Below are positions 12,329 through 25,800 of a stretch of 64,000 nt of DNA, one piece after another; within the stretch, counting starts at the first letter, position 1, and each line of letters begins with the position of its first letter. This DNA comes from Phyllostachys edulis. Its lineage: Eukaryota > Streptophyta > Magnoliopsida > Poales > Poaceae. The stretch lies in NCBI GenBank assembly GCA_036346405.1, contig CM070562.1, positions 70,761,482 through 70,825,481 on the forward strand, written 5' to 3'. The position numbers were made by a program, and so were the translations under genes. The notes under the pieces are model-generated. The model was not told the origin of the DNA and did no database searches. It was given only the letters and a program-made list of their open reading frames with translations.

Positions 12329-12340
12329 TGGTATTAGAGC
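12329..12340 (+). other. Primer-binding site of element A (initiator Met-tRNA type)
   Basis: TGGTATTAGAGC lies four bases after the 5' LTR end. It matches the canonical plant Met-tRNA primer site TGGTATCAGAGC with one C-to-T change. Confidence 0.85.
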
Positions 12341-13584
12341 CATACTGACTGTAGGTCTAGACCTTAGTTAGATCGGCCGTTTAAATGTCCAAATTATTTT
12401 CTAAAAGAAAATTAACCTGCAAGACTAAATGAATTGCTTAACTCCTCTCATATCTCTCTTAACTCATCTATTGCTATAATTTCTCCTCTTCCCACTGTTT
12501 TAACTTGGTTCTTACCTCTTATCCTGCTGGGCGGATGCCGTACCTTCAGACCTTGGAGATCGCATACGGAGGACTTGCCGCAGAGTCGTGGAAGCTGCTG
12601 CAGACACTTGAGGCTTTGATTGCCCAATGTACTGTGGCAGTGAGTACATAGTCAATGGGCGAGATCGTGGTTTGGTCTGCCGCTGACGGTCTCACGCCAG
12701 AGGAACACTAGGGGCAACACCTTTGGACATCTTAGTCAGGAGGATCACCTTCACGCAGGAATCCAGAGTCGTCATGCTCGCCATACTCGAGTCGCCACAT
12801 CCACGCAGGAGAAGCTGCGAGAACACGTCTTCCGCTACCATCCCGTAGCCGCCGGGAGCTATCTGCGCTTTCCGCTTCTGAACGGGAAGGCAATGCCACA
12901 GATGGTGCATCTTGCATTCGCTTGCTGCCAGAGGAGTCGCTGGAGATGGCCGCCACCGAGTGAGGTGCGCCTATCGAACTGGGAAGAAGCCGAGAAAGGA
13001 TCGTCGCCCTAGAGCAAGCTCTCTACGGTCGATGAGCTCGAGGATGATCAAGAGGAAGATCGGAGGAACCGAAGCACCGAAGAGGATCCCGAGGAGGTTC
13101 GAGAGGACCAAGAGGAGATTCCAAGGATCCAAAGATGGTTGCACAGACTAGAGGACCAGCAGAGCTGCAGACAACCAGAGGAGCCACCAGACTGCACCAA
13201 AGACACCTACCCCGCTACACGGTCGAGGGCATCGTAACCGGTTCATGAGGATGCCAGCTCACTTCAGAGTCTACACCAGGCAGGAACGCCGCCGTGGCTT
13301 TGGAGGCTTTCTCGAGGAGTAGTTCGTTTAAGTTCCAGTTTAGTCGCTTAGCGGCTTCCCTTTTCGAGTCGCCCTTGAAGTGTAGCTTGTGTGCTTAGGT
13401 TAGCTTTATTTTTACGTATTGCAAGTATGAGTACGCAAAGGCCCTTGGGCATTTGTTGCGACCATGCTAATAAGCTATTAATAAAGGTGATTTCATTTGA
13501 GTTTCTTGAGCTGTGTTTGTTGGGTTTAATCTATCCCCCTGTCTAGTTCTTAACTCATCTTGTGCTTGCTACCTTATCTAACCT

Positions 13585-14740
13585 ATGGAGCTTCACCAGA
13601 TGGTTCAGACTCGTCACACTACTACAAGTGGATCCGGCACCCCAGCGTCTGAAGAGAATGATCAACTCCCCGCAGGGACAGTGCCACCCCAAGCACCACC
13701 TCTTGACTTGCAGAACTTTGGAGCCTTTATGGCAGCACAAACGCAGATGATGTATACAATGATGAACCATATGCAGGCCATGAACAACAACAACAACAAT
13801 CGTCAGGGAGGAGCCCCCGTCGCCCAGGGTCATCAGGGACCATCCAAGTTGGCTGAATTCTTGAGGACCCGTCCGCCAACTTTCTCTGGCCATGTCTCGC
13901 CAGTGGAAGCTGATGATTGGCTTCGCGTAATTGAGAGGAAGCTGCTGATCACCCAATGCAGCGATCACGAGAAAGTTTTATATGCCACTCATCAGATGGA
14001 GGGCATAGCAGCTGAGTGGTGGGAGAACTTCTGCGCAGCGCATGAGGCACCGCAGAATATCACTTGGGAAGAATTCTCCGTAGCTTTCCGCCAGTATCAT
14101 GTACCTGAAGGGATCATGGGTTTAAAGAAAGATGAGTTCCGTGCTTTTAAGCAAGGAGCTATGTTAGTGACTGATTACCTGAATAAGTTTTCTCAGTTAG
14201 CTCGCTATCTTTGCGAGAGACATCGCTACTGACAAGGCTCGTCAGAGTCGTTTCTTGAAGGATTGAACTCGGGATCGCAGTCAATCTGCTTGTCCACACC
14301 TTCCCGGATTTCCAGGAGTTGATTAACAAGGCGTTGGTCATGGAGGACAAACGCAAGGAACTGGAGGATCACCGCAAGCGTAGGATGATTCAACAGGGAA
14401 GCCACCAGCCACAACAGCAGAGGGCAAGGATAGTGCCACAGCAGGTTTAGTCGTTTCGGCCAAGCGAGTTCTTCAGGGCCTGCACCGCCTTGACACCTTG
14501 TTCTTTTGTTGAAATTCTCGCAACCCTACACCACCAACCCCACCCCAGGAACAACAACGTACAGAGTGAAACGAGTGTGTTACAATTGCCGTCGGCCAGT
14601 CACTTCGCCAATCGGTGTCCTCGAAGGAACTATCACTCCAAATCGCTTCAACCTTGGAGCAACACCGCTAAGACCCCAGGTCTTGAGCAACTAGGGAGTT
14701 TCTCGAGAACCATCAACCAGAGGAACGCCAACGGTTGTTA
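13585..14740 (+). pseudogene. gag of element A (capsid and broken nucleocapsid)
   Basis: Structural polyprotein that would form the particle. The open frame 13585-14232 has an Asn-rich stretch (about residues 65-71) and then the capsid region with LAEFLRTRPPTFSG, EADDWLRVIERKL and AAEWWENF, as in Tekay gag. It stops at 14230 after a frameshift. The capsid end (RFLKGLN, then the QELINKALVMEDKRKELE region) continues in another frame to about 14450. The zinc knuckle is split between frames: a CYNC half at about 14582 and an HFANRCP half at about 14607. The methionine at 13600 (MVQTR) is an equally likely start. Non-functional as it stands. Confidence 0.88.
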
Positions 14741-14763
14741 GAGGTCGTGTTAATCACGTCACT

Positions 14764-17700
14764 TTGGAAGGAGCCCAGGAAGCACCAGACGTCGTACTGG
14801 GTAAGTTCCTAGTAAATTCAGTACCTGCATCCGTTCTGTTTGATTCTGGAGCTTCGCATTCGTTTGTTTCTAGAATTTTTGCAACCAAAAATAATTTGGA
14901 AGTTAAGCATCTTAAGCGTACTCTGTTAGTCCAGTCGCCTGGAGCAGAGCTAAGTTCTAATATGGGTTGTTTAGGGGCTAAGTTACTCATAGCTGGAGTT
15001 GAGTTTCTAGCTAACCTAGTTATTCTAGACACCCAAACCATAGATGTCATCCTTGGCATGGATTGGTTAACCAAGCACAAAGCCGTGCTAGATTGTGGCC
15101 GAAGAGCCGTTACAATCGAGGATACCAAAGGAAACAAAGTGGAGTTTCTAGCTACCTCAGTGCGTAATGGACACCTGCTAGTCAATAGCCTGAAGACCGT
15201 TGCTTTGGAAGATGTGCCCGTTGTCCGAGAGTATCCAGATGTGTTTCCAGAAGAATTACCAGGAATGCCACCGGATCGTGACATCAAGTTTGTCATCGAT
15301 CTAGTGCTAGGAACAGCATCCATCTCGAAGAGACCTTATTGGATGCCAGCCGATGAGTTAGTGGAAATGAAGAAGCAAATAGAAGAACTTTTGGAGAAAG
15401 GTTTTCTGAGACCTAGCTCGTCGCCATGGGGAGCGCCAGTCTTGTTCGTCAAAAAGAAGGATGGAAGCATGAGAATGTGCATCGACTACCGATCTCTCAA
15501 TGAAGTGACCATCAAGAATAAGTACCCATTGCCCCAGATAGATGATCTGTTTGATCAGATGAAGGGAGCCGGAGTGTTCTCAAAGATCGATCTGCGATCG
15601 AGGTTACCATCGATTGAAGATTTGTCCCAAGGATATACCTAAGACCGCTTTCTCACGCTGCATGCGGACATTATGAGTTCTTAGTCATGTCCTTTGGTCT
15701 GACTAATGCCCCTGCCTATTTCATGAACATGATGAATAAGGTATTCATGGAATATTTGGACAGATTTGTATTTGTATTCATCGATGATATTTTGGTTTAC
15801 TCCAAGACAGAAGAAGAACATGCTGAGCATTTGAGATTAATCCTAGAGAAACTCAGAGAGCATCAGTTGTATGCTAAGTTTAGCAAGTGTGATTTCTGGA
15901 AAAAGGAAGTTGATTTCCTTGGCCATGTGATGATAGCTGCAGGAGTAGCAGTTGACCCTAGTAAAGTTAAAGCAGTATTACATTGGGAACAACCCAAGAC
16001 TGTCACTCAGATTCGCAGTTTCTTGGGATTGGCAGGATATTATCATCGTTTCATTGAAGGATTCTCATCAATTGCTAAACCTCTTACGCAATTGTTGAAG
16101 AAAGAGAAAAAGTTTACCTGGACCCCAGCTTGTGAAGAAAGTTTCCAAGAATTGAAGAAGCGCTTGACTTCAGCCCTAGTGCTGATTTTGCCAGATATTC
16201 GCAAGGATTTTGATATTTATTGTGATGCTTCGCATCAAGGATTAAAATGTGTCCTGATGTAAGAAGGAAGAGCTGTCGCTTATGCGTCAAGGCAGTTAAG
16301 GCCTCATAAAGAGAATTATCCCACCCATGATCTGGAATTAGCTGCAGTAGTGCATGCTTTGAAGATTTGGCGTCATTACCTCATCGGTAATCGCTGCGAG
16401 ATATACACGGATCATAAGAGGTTGAAATACATTTTCACTCAGTTAGACCTGAATATGAGATAGAGAAGATGGCTAGAGTTGATAAAGGATTATAATCTCA
16501 GAATCCATTACCATCCTGGTATAGCCAATGTCGTTGCCGATGCTTTGAGCCGTAAGAGCCACTGCAATACTTTGGAAGTGAAAGAGCTTTGTTCAGAACT
16601 TCAAGAGGAATTCCAGAAGCTGAAGCTAGAAGTAGTGTCTGAAGGATTTGTGGCCAGTCTGGAAGTGCAGTCCACTTTGGAGAAGCAGATTCGCGAGGCC
16701 CAGCCAAAAGATTCAGGATTTGCAGACATCAAGAAGAAGATGGCAGAAGGGAAGTTCAAAGAATTCACGGTAGATGATCAAGATATACTGTGGATCAGTG
16801 GACGTATCTGTGTACCAGATATTGATGGGTTGAGATAGCTAATTTTGAAGGAGGCCCATGACTCAAAGTATTCGATTCACCCTGGTAGTACTAAGATGTA
16901 TCAAGATGTTAAGGATAAGTTTTGGTGGCCGAACCTGAAGCGAGACGTCGCAGAGTTCGTTGCCTTGTGCGATGTATGTCAGAAGGTTAAAGCAGAGCAT
17001 CAGAGACCAGCAGGTCTGTTGCAACCGTTGAAGATTCCAGAGTGGAAGTGGGAAGAAATCGGAATGGATTTCATTACCAGGTTACCCAAGACTCAATCGG
17101 GTTATGATTCGATTTGGGTAATAGTGGACCGTCTGACTAAAGTTGCCTATTTCCTGCCAGTCAAAACCACGTACTCAGGAGATCGTCTGGCAGAGCTGTA
17201 TATGTCAAGGATTATCAGTTTGCATGGTGTGCCCAAGAAGATAGTGTCAGATCGAGGATCTCAGTTCACCTCCCGTTTTTGGCAGAGTCTACAGGAAGCC
17301 TTAGAGACTCATCTGAATTTCAGTACTGCATATCATCCCCAGACAAATGGACAGACTGAAAGAGTCAATCAGATATTGGAAGATATGTTGAGAGCCTGTG
17401 CTCTAGCAAATGCTACCCGTTGGGACAAGAGTTTACCATATGCAGAATTCTCGTACAACAACAGTTATCAAACTAGTCTGCAAATGTCGCCGTTTGAAGC
17501 TTTGTATGGTCGTGCCTGCAGAACCCCGCTAAATTGGTCAGAAACTGCTGAACGTAAGGTCTTTGGTCCGGATATTATTCAAGAAGCAGAAGAGCAAGTG
17601 TCTATGATCCGAGAGAGACTAAAGATAGCTCAGTCGAGGCAGAAGAGTTATGCCGATAATCATCGTCGTGATCTCAGTTTCGAGCCAGAGGATTTTGTGT

Positions 17701-18105
17701 ATCTTCGAGTTACGCCCCTCAGAGGTGTGAAAAGGTTCCATGCCAAAGGGAAGCTTGCCCCTCGATATGTTGGTCCGTTCAAGATTTTGAATCGCCGTGG
17801 AGAAGTAGCTTATCGCTTGAGTATCATGATCGCTAGCGGGAGTACATGATGTCTTTCATGTCTCTCAGTTGAAGAAGTGTCTTCGCGTACCAGAGGAACA
17901 AGCCCCGTTGGAGTCAATTGAACTAAAGGAAGACCTCACCTACAAAGAGCAGCTGGTCAAGATTCTGGATGTCGCAGAACGTCGGACCAGAAGCAAGACA
18001 GTTCATTTTTGCAAAGTGCAGTGGAGCCACCACTTAGAAGGGGAAGCAACGTGGGAGCGTGAAGAAGAGTTGAAAGCCGAGTTCCCCAGCCTTTTCTCCA
18101 GCTAG
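14764..18105 (+). pseudogene. pol of element A: protease, RT, RNase H, integrase, chromodomain
   Basis: Protease: VLFDSGASHSFVS at about 14836 and VILGMDWL at about 15048. RT: RPSSSPWGAPVLFVKKKDG, then CIDYRSLN (about 15480), VFSKIDL, a one-base frameshift near 15600 and a second indel near 15660. It resumes with MSFGLTNAPAYF and the active site FVFIDDILVYS (about 15771). RNase H: FDIYCDASHQG, a stop at 16260, TDH near 16410, a stop near 16461, then IHYHPGIANVVADALSR. Integrase (16845-17849): zinc-binding HPG..C..C segment, MDFITRLP, DRGSQFTSRFW and YHPQTNGQTERVNQ. Chromodomain (17869-18105): VQWSHHLEGEATWE. Most stops sit where related elements have Gln codons. Targeting to chromatin through the chromodomain is known for this clade. 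Confidence 0.93.
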
Positions 18106-18149
18106 CCTGAATCTCGGGGTCGAGATTCCTTTAAGGGGGGGGGGAGGTT

Positions 18150-21100
18150 TGTAACATCCCAATTTTCAGAGCTTTAAAAATCCTTTAAACAGTTGGAGTA
18201 AGAAAATTCACCATTTGAAATTATTTGGATTTAATTTAAAAAGCTTAATATTGGACTTTGAGTAGCAAAACAATTTAATGTGACTAAAGTCAACATGAAC
18301 AATGGTCAAAACTATTTTAATTGGATTCTATGTGCTTGGATATATTTTCTAGAATTTTTCCAAGTTCATTTGCTGATTTCCTTTGCTTATTTGGATTTCT
18401 GGTATTTTCTAAAAAGAAAAAGGTATTTAAATCTCCAAATAGTGATTGGGCCGAATCTCTTCAGCCCAATCCCCTTTCCCCGCGCGCAAGCCCAATTGGC
18501 CCATCCTTCCCTGCCGTTGGATCGTCGTTGGACGCCTGGATCTCCTCCGCGCGCGCGTACGCCTCCGTGTCCCTCTGACTGGTGGGCCCACCGAGGTCGT
18601 CGTCTCCGACCCGGTCTCCTTCCTCGCGCCGCTTCACAGCCATGTCCGCCATTAGCGCTTCTAGAAGCTCCGCCCCACGTGCGGTCTTGCTAACTGGAAT
18701 CCCTGGATTTTTCTACCAAACTCAATCCTTATCTCTCAAGACGACTAGGTTTGAATTAAAATTCAAACTCGTCTCTATCCCGTTTTCCCCGCGAGCTCTT
18801 TTTGGGTGGTTTGATCTCCTCCACCGGCACGTCCCCTCGAGGCCGCCCTGCGCCTATAAGTAAGTCCCCGAGGATCGCCGCAGCCCCTTTTCCAAAACCC
18901 CTCGCTCAATTCCACCCAAGAACCTCCGCATCGCTGCCAATTCGAGCTTTAAGGTTTCCTCGCCGCCAGTGGGTTTTCTTCGATTATGCCACCGCCGTAA
19001 CCGCTGCGTCATCGTCGAGTACACCACCGAGTCCGCCGTCGCCTCCTCTACCTCCCGGACCCTTCCCCGACGCCAATTCCTCACCGGAGCGCCCACCCGA
19101 CAAAACCCAAAGCCCTCCGCCGCCCGACCTCGCCGCCGACCACCACGGTCGTCCTCGACCACCCAGACCTGCAACCTGAGGTTCGCAATAGCACCAGCCA
19201 CACACCCGTACCAGCCACCCTCGCCGGCGATCACTATAGCGCCGTTGCCGGCCGGTCCAGTGCCGCCACCGCCGCCGTGGTCATCCTCGCCGACGTGGAC
19301 GCCAAGTCACCTGCCACCTCGGTGCTGCGTCACCCTTTTTCACCGCGTGTCGTCCACGTGCGCTGAGTCAGCGCCACGCGGGCAGATGCGCCACGCCAGC
19401 CCCGACCTGATCAAACCGGCTCAGTGGACTTAGTCCACCGTGAGCCGTGTCACTGACGTGTGGGCCCCACACGTCAGGATTGTCTATTTATTTCATCTTT
19501 TCCGGAAATTCCTTCGCTGACGCCAGCATTGCGCAATATTCCGATTTTCTTTTAAGAAATAAATCGGGAAATTCGTATAATTCATTTTCTAGGGTTTTTC
19601 TTTAGATTCAAACTTCCAAACCTCATAACTTTTGCATCCTAACTCCAAATCAGCCCATTCAAATTTCTAAATTCGTCTAAAATCAAGATCTACTTAATGG
19701 AGATTTTTAATTATTGTTTTTGGAGTTGTTTTGCCTCTGTTTTTTTATTTATTTTGTTTTGTGCTTCGTTTGCGAGTAGACTTCGACGCTGTTGGAAGAG
19801 TTGAAGAAGAAGGAGCTTTCCAAGACCAGGACCAGCACCTAAACCTATTCAAAGGCAAGCTATACCCTTGACCATCTTGCTTCCTAGTTTGCTAAAAGTA
19901 TTTTAATTCAAATTACTGCATCTTAATTCAAGTATTTATTTAAATGCTTTTGGGTGTAGTAGTTAATTCCAAATTGTTATGTCTTCCTTGTGTAATTGTT
20001 ATGCCTTGATCCTTTGTCACCCTAGTTGATATTTAGTTGGTAAATATTGTAGCACCAATGTGGGTTGGTTAGTACGATTAGATTACTTAACCATGCCACG
20101 ATCATTTATTCATGTGAGGCTGCAATTATTAAACCTGACTAAGTGAATATGCAATCCTATAATAATCTGTGTGTACTATGTGTCTTTGTGGCATGTGTTG
20201 CACTTAAATCAACCGGGTGGTAAAAAGGATTTGGACTGAGGCAAGGGGGTGGATACTGTGTGATATGGGGATCGTGTGAATGTGTGAGTGTGTGCATGGG
20301 AATTAATCAGTGTGGCATAGTAGCATATGGTAGTCTTGCCTTGGTCAATTAAGGACCTCACCATGTGCGCCATTGAACTGAGCCCATCTGTACGACCACA
20401 TGCCTGTTATGGGATGGGCCTAGCATAGTAAGATGAATTTCTGAAAGGCTTTGTTATGATTAGTGCTAGCTACACTAATTATATCTTGTGGGTAAAGTGT
20501 ACAAACTCGCAGAGTGTAATCTAATCTATTCAATAGCAGCGTCATGATCATGGACAATGCTCGGGATTTCACACTAGGGTAGATCTTCATAAAACTATGT
20601 GGGAAGGAGCTATGTGATTAAATCATCTAGCTATGTGAATAACATGTTAGGCTGTGTGTGTCTTTGTGAAATCAATTGTTAAAATTATTGTTATCTATTT
20701 GTTTTACTTGTTTTCAATCTATTAATAGTATTCAATTGCAAGCATTGCATTTACGCAAAAGAACCACGTAATGCCTTTCCTTGTAAAAAGCCAACATGTA
20801 TATATTGCATTTACGTGGTATGGTTTGCGAGTACGGTGTGTACTCACGCTTGTTTTGACGAATCAAGCAGAAGAGGAGGAGTCTTCACCAGCTTTCGAGG
20901 ATGAGTACATCGAAGGTGCTTGATCGCGAGGTCTTGACCCCAGTCGGTTGCCTGTGGTGAATCGATGAGATGCCACTACCGTTTCTATTTCCGCTGCTTT
21001 ATTTCTCTGTTGGCCCTGCGTGGCTTAAATAAATGTAAACTCGACCGTAAGGTCAAACCATTATTTATTAATCAAATTATCGTTTATGCTATTATTCGCT

Positions 21101-21205
21101 TGTGTGGATCGATATCCACTTTTGTTGACATTGTGTGCACTAGCGTGATCCTGGACTAGTGCATTAAACAGAGAGGGTCCCGAATTGAAATTTTGGGTCC
21201 CGACA
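18150..21205 (+). repeat. 3' LTR of element A
   Basis: 3056 bp, collinear with the 5' LTR over its whole length. It is preceded by the polypurine tract (AAGGGGGGGGGGAGG, about 18133-18147) and followed directly by the TSD ATGCA. Confidence 0.93.
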
Positions 21206-21210
21206 ATGCA

Positions 21211-22823
21211 TATCAACTAGATAAGGATAATAATCATGCAAATTAATTTTATTATCTCTCAAAATAAACTATATTCTGTTTTGCTTCTGGATTTGACCAA
21301 GGATATGCCACCGCGCCTAACATGACTCTTATTTTGAATATTTTTCTCTATGCCTCTTAGGTTCCAATATCCCACACATGTCCAATTTTCTCCCCCCCCC
21401 TTTTCACGCCAACTATAAAAAACCTCGAGTGATAGCGTGTGCATCAGGCATTTGCTTGGAATCAACTCGGAGTTTTGGCAAAGATTTGCAATCATACCTC
21501 AACAGGAGTACACTTTTATTGCCGTGAAACCAATATATACTTTGTACCATTCTTTTTACAAAGTTCTTCAATTAAGAAAACAATGTTGTAGAGGATAGTG
21601 TTATTAAGTTATTCTGTACTTATTAAGAATTACGGTGTTTTTTAGCCAAATTAATCCATCATAGATCAACATATGACTAGTTTTGTTCTAGTGCCACCAG
21701 GAAAAGTTGTTTCCCTTTTGCCCTCTGGGCATCCATGCACTACAAGCTATTAAATTGATGCTTATAGTAGATATCAAGAGCATATGTCTAATATTTTGTT
21801 AGCAAGGCATGTCAAAGTATTTTCATACTTATTGAAAACACCAGAGAGTCCGGCTTGCTAGGGCTAGATGAGTTATCCCTTTCGTTACTGATTTGGGCCG
21901 AAAATTTGGCTCATCTCCTCGCGCGGCCCGACCGGCCTGCTGGGGCCGGATAAGTCAAGTGCTATGGTTAAACCCTAGTGCTGATAATGGCGGCGATGGC
22001 GCAATGTTACATGCGTACGGGAGTGCGTGAGTCCGGTGGCACAGAGGCTGAGACGGTGCGAATCGACGCGCTATTCGGGCAATGGCGACAGTGCATGTGG
22101 GCGGCAAGGCTGGAGTTGTGGCAGTGGTGGTGCAAACTGGCAGGGTGATTTAGTGTGAAGCGCGCATCGGCGCGCCAGTGTGCCAACGCTGGATCTACGA
22201 CTCGACATGGTCTTGCGCATCATGCGTGGTGGTGGCAAAGAGACAGGCACCCGTGGCAGTGTCACGCATGACGTGAGTGCACACGGGGCGGCTCTCGGTG
22301 GCATAGCGGTAGGTGCACATGGCGGGGAGGCCCTAGATCTACGGTAGTGCGCTCAGCCGTGGCGGTTGCGACGCGACAGCGACTACAGTAGGCTTGCACG
22401 GGCGCCCGACGATGAGTGGGCATGGCGCAGCGGCGCACGCGACTGGGCGGTGGCAGCGACAGGCTCACGGCGGTGGGTGCGCGCGGCTGTTGGTGCACTA
22501 GTGTGTGGCGCATTGGGCGCGGGTGGTGGACGACGGGCGTGCATGGCTGTGGCGCGGCGCAGACTCCGTTGACAACGCTGCAACTTAAATCGAACGAGGC
22601 CCCTGGCGTCATGGACGTCCATTGGAGCCTCACTCACCATTGTGAAGGATGCGGTGATGGCGACGAGTGTGCAGCGATGCTTTGGCCGGCCACAGTGATC
22701 TGCTATTTTTGATGTTTTGTTTGTTTGAATAGTAATCATGACCAACGAATAGTGTAACATGAACTGTGATATGAGATCGATAAGAACGATGAACAGCACA
22801 ACCCTAGGAGATTAGCCAATTAA
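21211..22823. other. Intergenic DNA between elements A and E
   Basis: AT-rich to about 21850, then GC-rich and GTG/GCG-rich to about 22700. Short frames occur on both strands without recognisable domains. It could be old host DNA or an unidentified repeat; I cannot assign it. Confidence 0.5.
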
Positions 22824-25800
22824 TGTTGGACCACCGGGCGTGAAATACCCGAAGACCCTATATGTGTACTGTACTAGTCCCATGATCAGTGGCTAGTACA
22901 CACATTCACAACATTTGGTATTTATATCCATACAATCACATATAAAAGTAAAGAAAATGGTACTTAACTTAAGCTATTACAAGTTATTACATCCACGGCT
23001 GACTGGCCAAATAAAAACAGTCATCAGAGTAAAAGTAGCAGCGGAAGAAGTAATAAAGATAACAAAATTCCAATGGCATGCCCATCCGATCCCGCAAGCA
23101 ACCGACAAGGAAGAAGGCTTAGGTAGACCTGTCATCGAACCCTCCGGTTCCGGGTACAAAGAACGTGTCGTCTAGCATTGGCTCATCTTTGAACTCTGAA
23201 CAAGATTATAAGCAAGATTGATTATGTGTGTGCTCAGCAAGACTTGTAGTGTATCGTAAAAATTATATTAAATGCAAGGCTATCAAAGGATGAGGCTCTA
23301 CTCTACAAGTTATTTTGCCTAAAGCCATTTTTATTTGCAATATTCATAAGTAGTAATTTGCAACAGAATTTAAAAGAGTAGTTTAAATATGTACATGACA
23401 GTAAGTAAAGAACTAAATAAAATAATAACAACATCTTGTAACCCTTCTCGGTTACGAGCACAAAGAAATAATGACAACAACTCGCAACTCTCCTCGGCTG
23501 CGAGCAACATTTCATGTTCAGCCATATACATGACAGTTAACTCAAAAAAAAAACCCCAAGTCATTGCCCTTTTTTCGTGACAAAATAGTTTTTGAAAATC
23601 AAAACTACAGCTATACCATTCGCACTAAGCACGCTTATGACCGCAAGCACAGCTATTTAAATAAATTTACACTCTATAGAGGTGTACAACTTTACCCATA
23701 GGACGCGAATACTCCAGTTAGCTTGAAATTTTCTATATCACTGCTCACTACCATAGATAAGCAGTCTAGAGCTCGTGACGTAGCCTTTACATCACCTAGT
23801 ACTAACCTTGCACAAGCCCAACGAATGTTTCCTCACTCACACAAATACCCTCTATCGAGTGAGGCCCTCACTTATCCGGATGCCCTCCGTCAAGTGAGGC
23901 ATTCGTAGTTGTGTCGGCAAACTTTGTGCCCAATACCGTGGTGAAGGGAGCCCCTTCGAACATACCTACCCGGTCATACCCACACTCTACGGCCTACCTA
24001 CGTGCAAGGCTAGTTTTTAATGACTTAGTTAGCTACGACTATCCCATACTAGAACATACGGTTTTATGTTTAGCTCTTACTCCCGGAGTTTCTAGCTTCA
24101 GTTCTTAACTAATCCAGGCGAGGATCTCCACCCTATCTACTAGTGAGTCATAATCCTCACTTTGTTAGAATACATTATAACTCACCCGTGTCTAAAATTA
24201 CATTTTTCATTTTATTTTTATACAAAATAACAGAGGTACCCCCTCTGGACATTTTTCAAAATATCCTAAATTCACAAATTAACATATTGTCATTTTATCA
24301 GTTTTTCAAAAAATCTATCGTTCTAGTCGTAGTTGTGTGCTAATCGCACTAAAAATTTTTCAAATGACCTTATATATTGTCTAACCCATAATCTAATGGC
24401 TATAATAGTAAGAGATCAATATTACAAGGAGATATGTGCAGCAAATAGGATTACAACTACTAATTTCCCAATCATAGCATTTTCATACAAAACATACACG
24501 CATGTATAATAGACTTTACAAAACAAAGTACAATAAGTAAAATACTGGGATCAACATGATCAAAGAAGGTGCTTGCCTTGCTCTTGCTATTCTGAATATA
24601 TGGTTGGTTGGTTGTTGAAATAATCACTCGAGCAATCGACGTCTAATTCAAAAAGAGCCGGAAACGAATTAAATAACACTAATAAATTCAACAGTGACCA
24701 ACATCAAATATTTTTACATATTCAGGTAGTTCATGATTTTATATGAATTTAGAAATAAAAATCATTTAATTTGGAGTTTTTATGCGAAAGTTATTAAGGT
24801 TTGAATTCTGTTCGGTTTGGAAAATCCAGATAAAATGAGAAATACACTTTCCAACAGAGAAAACGCATTCTCACGCATGCATTATTGAGATTTACGCTTT
24901 CCAGTAAGGAAAGTGCATTCTCCTCAGACCTAAAAGTGTATTTTCCATTTTCTTTTGATTTTCTTATTAACCCGACAAGCGGGGTTCACGTGTCAGTGGC
25001 TCGGTCCACACAAATAGTGCATAGATGTAACAACCTCCTCGGATTAAGCATGGAACCGACTGATTTTTTTTTGAGCTGCGGTACTACTGCAAAGAGGGGC
25101 GGTAGTACCGCTCGGTTCATCCCGAGGGGAGGTCCGCTAGGAACTCCCAGAAGATCATCAAGACCTCCTGGTGGTCGAGGTCTGCCAGGACCTCCTAGGA
25201 GATCTTCAAGACCTCCTGGAGGTCTTGGCCTCTGTGCACTGAGCCAGCCCCAGGAATCCAAGCTAGCTCGCATAGACAAACAATGGTGTGATCAAATCCA
25301 TACCACAAGCTACAAGAAACAAATAGATAAAAAGCATATATTATTAAAGGCCAATCGCCAAGCTTTACAAGAGTTTTGCCACGGTGGCTTACAAAAAGAG
25401 CACTTTGCAGCAGACACAAGAATCAAATGAGCAGATCCAACCGACAGCCCACAAAGCTATCGAGTGGAGGACGTCCCCTAGCACGCATAGTCCCCAAAGA
25501 CCTCTTCTTCATGGAGCTTTGAGCTCCCTGAAACTCCCTGACCTGCTGATTAAAACAGAGGGCACAAGCCATGAGTACTTTTGAATGTACTCAGCAAGCC
25601 GTGGGGAAATGAATGCAATAAATATTCATGAAGGGCTTGCCAAAAGAGAGCTATATGGTTAGTTGCAGAAAGCAATTTTTGACAGCAAATAACATGTATA
25701 GATTGCAAAGCTCAAGTTGAAAACAATAATGCATAAATACATTTGATTGAAAGGAGGGAGTGAGTACCAGCTCACCTCCAAAGCCACTTGGGGGAGGTCT

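Larger units (their letters stand above)
9253..21205 (+). mobile_element. Element A: full-length Ty3/gypsy chromovirus (Tekay/Del-like)
   Basis: Two LTRs (9253-12324 and 18150-21205) begin TGTAACATCCC and end GGTCCCGACA. The whole is flanked by a 5-bp TSD, ATGCA, at 9248-9252 and 21206-21210. The internal region (about 5.8 kb) has a Met-tRNA primer site, gag, protease, RT, RNase H, integrase and chromodomain in the order of the chromovirus Tekay lineage, then a G-rich polypurine tract. The coding region is broken by several stops and frameshifts, so this copy cannot encode its own proteins. The LTRs are close in sequence but differ by scattered substitutions and small indels (for example about 10 bp near 9465, missing from the 3' copy), so the insertion is not brand new. 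Confidence 0.95.
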
